The notes under the pieces were generated by a model. The model had not been told where the DNA came from. It ran no database searches and was given only the letters and a program-made list of their open reading frames with translations. Of a stretch of 8,464 bases of DNA, positions 6,424 through 8,464 are shown piece by piece. Numbering within the stretch: the stretch's first letter is position 1; each line of letters opens with the position of its first letter. Made by a program: the position numbers and the translations under genes. Source of the DNA: an archaeon (lineage in GTDB: Archaea > Asgardarchaeota > Hermodarchaeia > Hermodarchaeales > Hermodarchaeaceae); contig JABXGS010000222.1 in NCBI GenBank assembly GCA_016550425.1, forward strand, positions 1-8,464, written 5' to 3'.

Positions 6424-6996
6424 CTATTCGTGCTCTATCGCCTTGCCTGTTTCGAGTTCTTCATCCCTCTTTTGTGGCGCCAAGTTTTCACATAGTAAAG
6501 ACGTTAAGAAGAAAACCACTACTAAAACAATGATAGAAGTAATTCCGTAGGGTGAGATTAGTAGTAAAGTTACAAAACCCAGATAACGAATACTCCCAAT
6601 GACTTTTGCAATAATGTCGTCGGCTGTCCTGTTTCCACCGTCGGGTGCCGGATTGTTATCTCCTCGTGTAAAAAAGAACAAGACACCCGTGCTGTTATCA
6701 ATCGCAATGATACGATGGACGATAGGAACATTCCGAGTATAACCGGGAAGCGATGATCCATCATAAATAACAATATCTCCAACTTGCAGGGTGACTGGAT
6801 CGACAGCTCGAACGATTACTAGATCTCCTCGATATAAGGTAGGCTCCATAGACTCAGACTCAACAGCAAGTAGTGGTGAAGGCGTTTGGAGATACAACTG
6901 GAGTCCTACACCGGTTCCCCAAACAATAACGAGTACAAGACCGATCACAAGGGCATCTTCAATAATTTCCCGTTTCCAACTCTTGTCTCTCGTCAA
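6424..6996 (-). CDS. Signal peptidase I, archaeal/ER type (S26B)
   Basis: This 190-residue membrane protease removes signal peptides from exported proteins on the outer face of the membrane. An N-terminal transmembrane segment spans about 14-36. The nucleophile is S49 in the S-x-S-M-E-P-T-L motif (47-54). V-P-I-V-H-R-I (90-96) has His94 where bacterial enzymes have the catalytic lysine, which defines the archaeal/ER Ser-His type. The R-G-D-N-N-P-A-P-D motif (111-119) supplies the conserved aspartates D113 and D119. A second hydrophobic segment (about 139-168) is followed by a short charged tail (170-190), giving an N-in, two-pass topology with both termini cytosolic. The start is TTG, supported by GAGGT at 7004-7008 seven bases upstream; the frame is open another 14 codons upstream to a TGA but holds no ATG or GTG. 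It is the first gene of the minus-strand run leading to top6BA and is divergent from the unknown gene at 7127. Confidence 0.93.
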   Translation of the reverse strand: MTRDKSWKREIIEDALVIGLVLVIVWGTGVGLQLYLQTPSPLLAVESESMEPTLYRGDLVIVRAVDPVTLQVGDIVIYDGSSLPGYTRNVPIVHRIIAIDNSTGVLFFFTRGDNNPAPDGGNRTADDIIAKVIGSIRYLGFVTLLLISPYGITSIIVLVVVFFLTSLLCENLAPQKRDEELETGKAIEHE

Positions 6997-7126
6997 CCCA
7001 AGTACCTCACAGAACTCATTGATGATTTGAAGTATACATCAAAGTAAAAAGGTATGCATGTAAGATAGCAATCTACCTAATACTTATTTTGCAAAAGATT
7101 CAGATAATTTTCGTTGGTGTGAGTAG
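6997..7126. promoter_or_regulatory. Divergent promoter region with near-direct repeats flanking a TATA-like element
   Basis: This 130-base gap separates the divergent signal peptidase and the unknown gene at 7127. GTATACAT (7032-7039) and GTATGCAT (7052-7059) match at seven of eight positions and start 20 bases apart, about two helical turns. They directly flank the 12 bases 7040-7051, whose minus strand reads CTTTTTACTTTG, a plausible TATA element for signal peptidase with a leader of roughly 25 bases. SDs are GAGGT (7004-7008, minus) and GGTG (7116-7119, plus). The ACTTATTTTG near 7082-7091 could be the plus-strand TATA element. Regulation is inferred. Confidence 0.35.
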
Positions 7127-7879
7127 ATGCATTTCATTACAAAAATCTTGAACGGTACCATTGACGATATCGTGCACAGGAACTTTTTGCGATATGGACG
7201 AGGTGTATACCCAGGACCTGCTGCTGAAATTACAGTCACAAAAGCAGGCAAGGTCAAAATGCGTTCAACCCACATGTATCAGGATTTGCCTGCCTCAGTC
7301 ATGGTCTCAATAGCACCGGTAGAAACAGTCACCCTGGCAGGATTAATTCTCGGGTATGAACCGCTCGATGAAATCTTAGCTGAGCTGGGGTTCAAAGCCG
7401 ATCCCTCTAAGAAGAAACCTCGAACACTATTGTTTCAATCGAAATTGACAGGTAAATATTCACCAAAACAAGTAGCACCCCTCTACGGCGATATTCCAGA
7501 ACTAGCATATGTTTTCTGTACACTGAACACAACGATTGGTTGGACCCACAAAACTAAAACAAAAATCCCTTCGGCTCAGAAGGAGCCACCGCTAAAAGAA
7601 AGATTGAAGTTTTGCACAACCACTGTCCCCGATGGAAATGAGTTTCTAAACGAAGTCCTTAATCAACTTGTTCCTGATTTCCTTGATGAACTTCCTTCGG
7701 GTTTCTCTACACTTCAAATCGCAAACTCATACGATATACAAAACCTCATATTCCCTCCTGATATGAAACGAATCAGTTCGAAAGATGTGAGGTTGAAAAC
7801 GAAACGGAGTGGTATTCTCCATCGTACACTTCTAGTTGATGGGAAGGAATTCAATAAGAAGCATCCAATGAGTGTATAA
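7127..7879 (+). CDS. Uncharacterised archaeal protein, 250 residues
   Basis: I do not recognise a named family. The protein is soluble, with no signal peptide or membrane segment. Residues 16-31 (V-H-R-N-F-L-R-Y-G-R-G-V-Y-P-G-P) form a basic, glycine-rich motif, followed by alternating strand-like segments (A-E-I-T-V-T, K-V-K-M-R-S). The middle part (about 55-90) looks helical, followed by a lysine-rich stretch (95-115). The C-terminal third ends with S-S-K-D-V-R-L-K-T-K-R-S-G-I-L-H-R-T-L-L-V-D-G-K (217-240). I loosely recall archaeal hypothetical proteins with an R-Y/F-G-x-G motif near the N-terminus and a K-R-x-G-x-I-x-R ending, but cannot name or verify a family. The many basic residues suggest nucleic-acid binding, which is inference only. 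The ATG is supported by GGTG at 7116-7119, seven bases upstream. The gene is divergent from signal peptidase and is followed on the same strand by a small membrane protein 95 bases later. Confidence 0.88.
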   Translation: MHFITKILNGTIDDIVHRNFLRYGRGVYPGPAAEITVTKAGKVKMRSTHMYQDLPASVMVSIAPVETVTLAGLILGYEPLDEILAELGFKADPSKKKPRTLLFQSKLTGKYSPKQVAPLYGDIPELAYVFCTLNTTIGWTHKTKTKIPSAQKEPPLKERLKFCTTTVPDGNEFLNEVLNQLVPDFLDELPSGFSTLQIANSYDIQNLIFPPDMKRISSKDVRLKTKRSGILHRTLLVDGKEFNKKHPMSV

Positions 7880-7936
7880 GCCCTTGCTTCAATAAGCGAA
7901 ATCCCCTAGACCAAAAGATAATTAAAAAGGTGAAGC

Positions 7937-7956
7937 AGTTCACTCTCCCCTGAACT
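7937..7956 (+). repeat. Inverted repeat in the leader of the small membrane-protein gene
   Basis: AGTTCA (7937-7942) and TGAACT (7951-7956) are perfect inverted copies around an eight-base pyrimidine loop, CTCTCCCC. The second arm ends five bases before the SD AGGTG (7961-7965). It could be an RNA hairpin near the ribosome-binding site or a dyad operator; the stem is short and may be chance. Confidence 0.3.
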
Positions 7957-7974
7957 TTACAGGTGTTATTCACC

Positions 7975-8178
7975 ATGCAATGGTCGTTATTCCTTCCTTG
8001 GTATCCTGTGTATGGCGGACTTCTCATTACTTTTGGTATTCTTCTTGCCGTATGGCTAGTATACATCGTTGAAAAAGCTCGCCAGCCTCCATGGGCGAAA
8101 ATGATCGTTGCTATTCTCATAATTGCCTTATCTGTAGGATTTGGAATACAACTAATTTTGATTAGCCTTGCACTGTAG
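7975..8178 (+). CDS. Small two-helix membrane protein of unknown function
   Basis: This 67-residue protein is almost entirely membrane-embedded: one hydrophobic segment at about 10-32, a short positively charged turn with E-K-A-R-Q-P-P-W-A-K (33-42), and a second segment at about 43-66. The positive turn predicts a hairpin with the loop in the cytoplasm and both ends outside. Starting at the ATG at 7975 places AGGTG (7961-7965) nine bases upstream. A GTG at 7963 in the same frame would add four residues but overlaps that SD, so it is less likely. I recognise no family. It lies 95 bases after the unknown 250-residue gene on the same strand and converges with the methionine adenosyltransferase gene, with 28 bases between stops. 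The coding call rests on the SD, an open frame and the clear two-helix pattern. Confidence 0.72.
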   Translation: MQWSLFLPWYPVYGGLLITFGILLAVWLVYIVEKARQPPWAKMIVAILIIALSVGFGIQLILISLAL

Positions 8179-8200
8179 AAACCTTTGCAGAATGTTGGTC

Positions 8201-8205
8201 TTTTT
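8201..8205 (+). terminator. Possible T-tract terminator for the small membrane-protein gene
   Basis: A five-T run preceded by GGTC lies 22 bases after the stop at 8178, in the narrow gap before the convergent methionine adenosyltransferase stop. Archaeal termination often needs only a short T-run, but five T is near the lower limit. Confidence 0.3.
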
Positions 8206-8206
8206 G

Positions 8207-8464
8207 CTAGAATAACTGTGCTTTACCATCAAGGATAAGCTGTTGAACGGAACACACATCTTCAAGCTCCGCATCAACAATGGAAGCAACGCTCTTTTCC
8301 ACGGCGCTCCATGAAGCATTTCTGTCCGGAATGATTTCTGTATAAGCAATTAATGGTTGATCGATTGGATATCCGATTCGAGACAAGATTTTCACAGCAA
8401 TTTCCAAGACTTTCGGCTCCTCAGCAATTACATGATCAGCAATGCGTTGAGCCAACACATTATA
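8207..8464 (-). CDS. mat: S-adenosylmethionine synthetase, archaeal type, C-terminal part
   Basis: Only the last 85 codons lie in the window; the gene enters from the right edge with no start visible. The fragment opens with Y-N-V-L-A-Q-R-I-A, then V-K-I-L-S-R-I-G-Y-P-I-D-Q-P-L-I-A, and ends in a V-D-A-E-L-E-D-V helix and a short I-L-D-G-K tail. These match the C-terminal end of archaeal methionine adenosyltransferase (K-I-Y-N-V-L-A-N-R-I-A and L-L-S-Q-I-G-x-P-I-D-x-P), a family clearly distinct from bacterial MetK. The enzyme makes SAM from methionine and ATP, with release of phosphate and diphosphate. The frame runs unbroken to the edge through a GTG codon (8458-8456) that is internal and reads as valine, not a start. 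The stop is TAG at 8209-8207. No abnormality is visible in the part shown. Confidence 0.9.
   Translation of the reverse strand, partial: YNVLAQRIADHVIAEEPKVLEIAVKILSRIGYPIDQPLIAYTEIIPDRNASWSAVEKSVASIVDAELEDVCSVQQLILDGKAQLF

Noticed and set aside
7929..7933. GGTGA at 7929-7933 as a ribosome-binding site for another small gene
   Set aside because: No ATG, GTG or TTG lies at a suitable distance downstream.
7851..8120. 89-codon minus-strand frame between the unknown gene and the small membrane gene
   Set aside because: It is antisense to the small membrane protein, whose SD and two-helix pattern are convincing; the antisense peptide has no recognisable features.

Overview
The window is chromosomal archaeal DNA. 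Both subunits of DNA topoisomerase VI lie side by side, there is an archaeal/ER-type (Ser/His) signal peptidase, and the two window edges cut an archaeal-type methionine adenosyltransferase and what looks like an archaeal AMP phosphorylase. GGTGA/GGAGG Shine-Dalgarno (SD) sequences precede most genes, and TTG starts are frequent. Base composition looks moderate, not extreme. The lineage cannot be fixed from this window; an Asgard or other mesophilic archaeon is only a guess. There is no tRNA, rRNA, CRISPR array, insertion sequence or phage gene, and no gene-free stretch over 300 bases.

Layout, left to right. (1) Minus strand, 1-637: the first 22 codons of a probable AMP phosphorylase, preceded in transcription order by a RimI/Ard1-type N-acetyltransferase. 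The acetyltransferase starts at a TTG with no SD of its own, and a nine-codon mini-ORF with a strong SD ends five bases before it. (2) Plus strand, 754-1980: a membrane site-2 protease with an N-terminal soluble domain, divergent from the acetyltransferase. (3) Minus strand, 6996 down to 2011: signal peptidase I, top6B, top6A and a LarA-type nickel-pincer racemase. top6B and top6A are two bases apart and look translationally coupled; signal peptidase and larA are looser members of the run. (4) Plus strand, 7127-8178: a conserved-looking 250-residue protein of unknown function and a 67-residue two-helix membrane protein. (5) Minus strand, 8207 to the right edge: the 3' end of the methionine adenosyltransferase gene.

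Most genes are housekeeping: DNA topology, protein export and membrane proteolysis, protein acetylation, nucleotide and SAM metabolism. I found no convincing new multi-gene system. The best leads are a topoisomerase VI A subunit carrying an extra N-terminal winged helix of about 75 residues, paired with a B subunit ending in a strongly acidic tail; the mini-ORF or frameshift ahead of the acetyltransferase; and the unknown gene pair at 7127-8178, whose upstream region has near-repeats flanking a TATA-like element.
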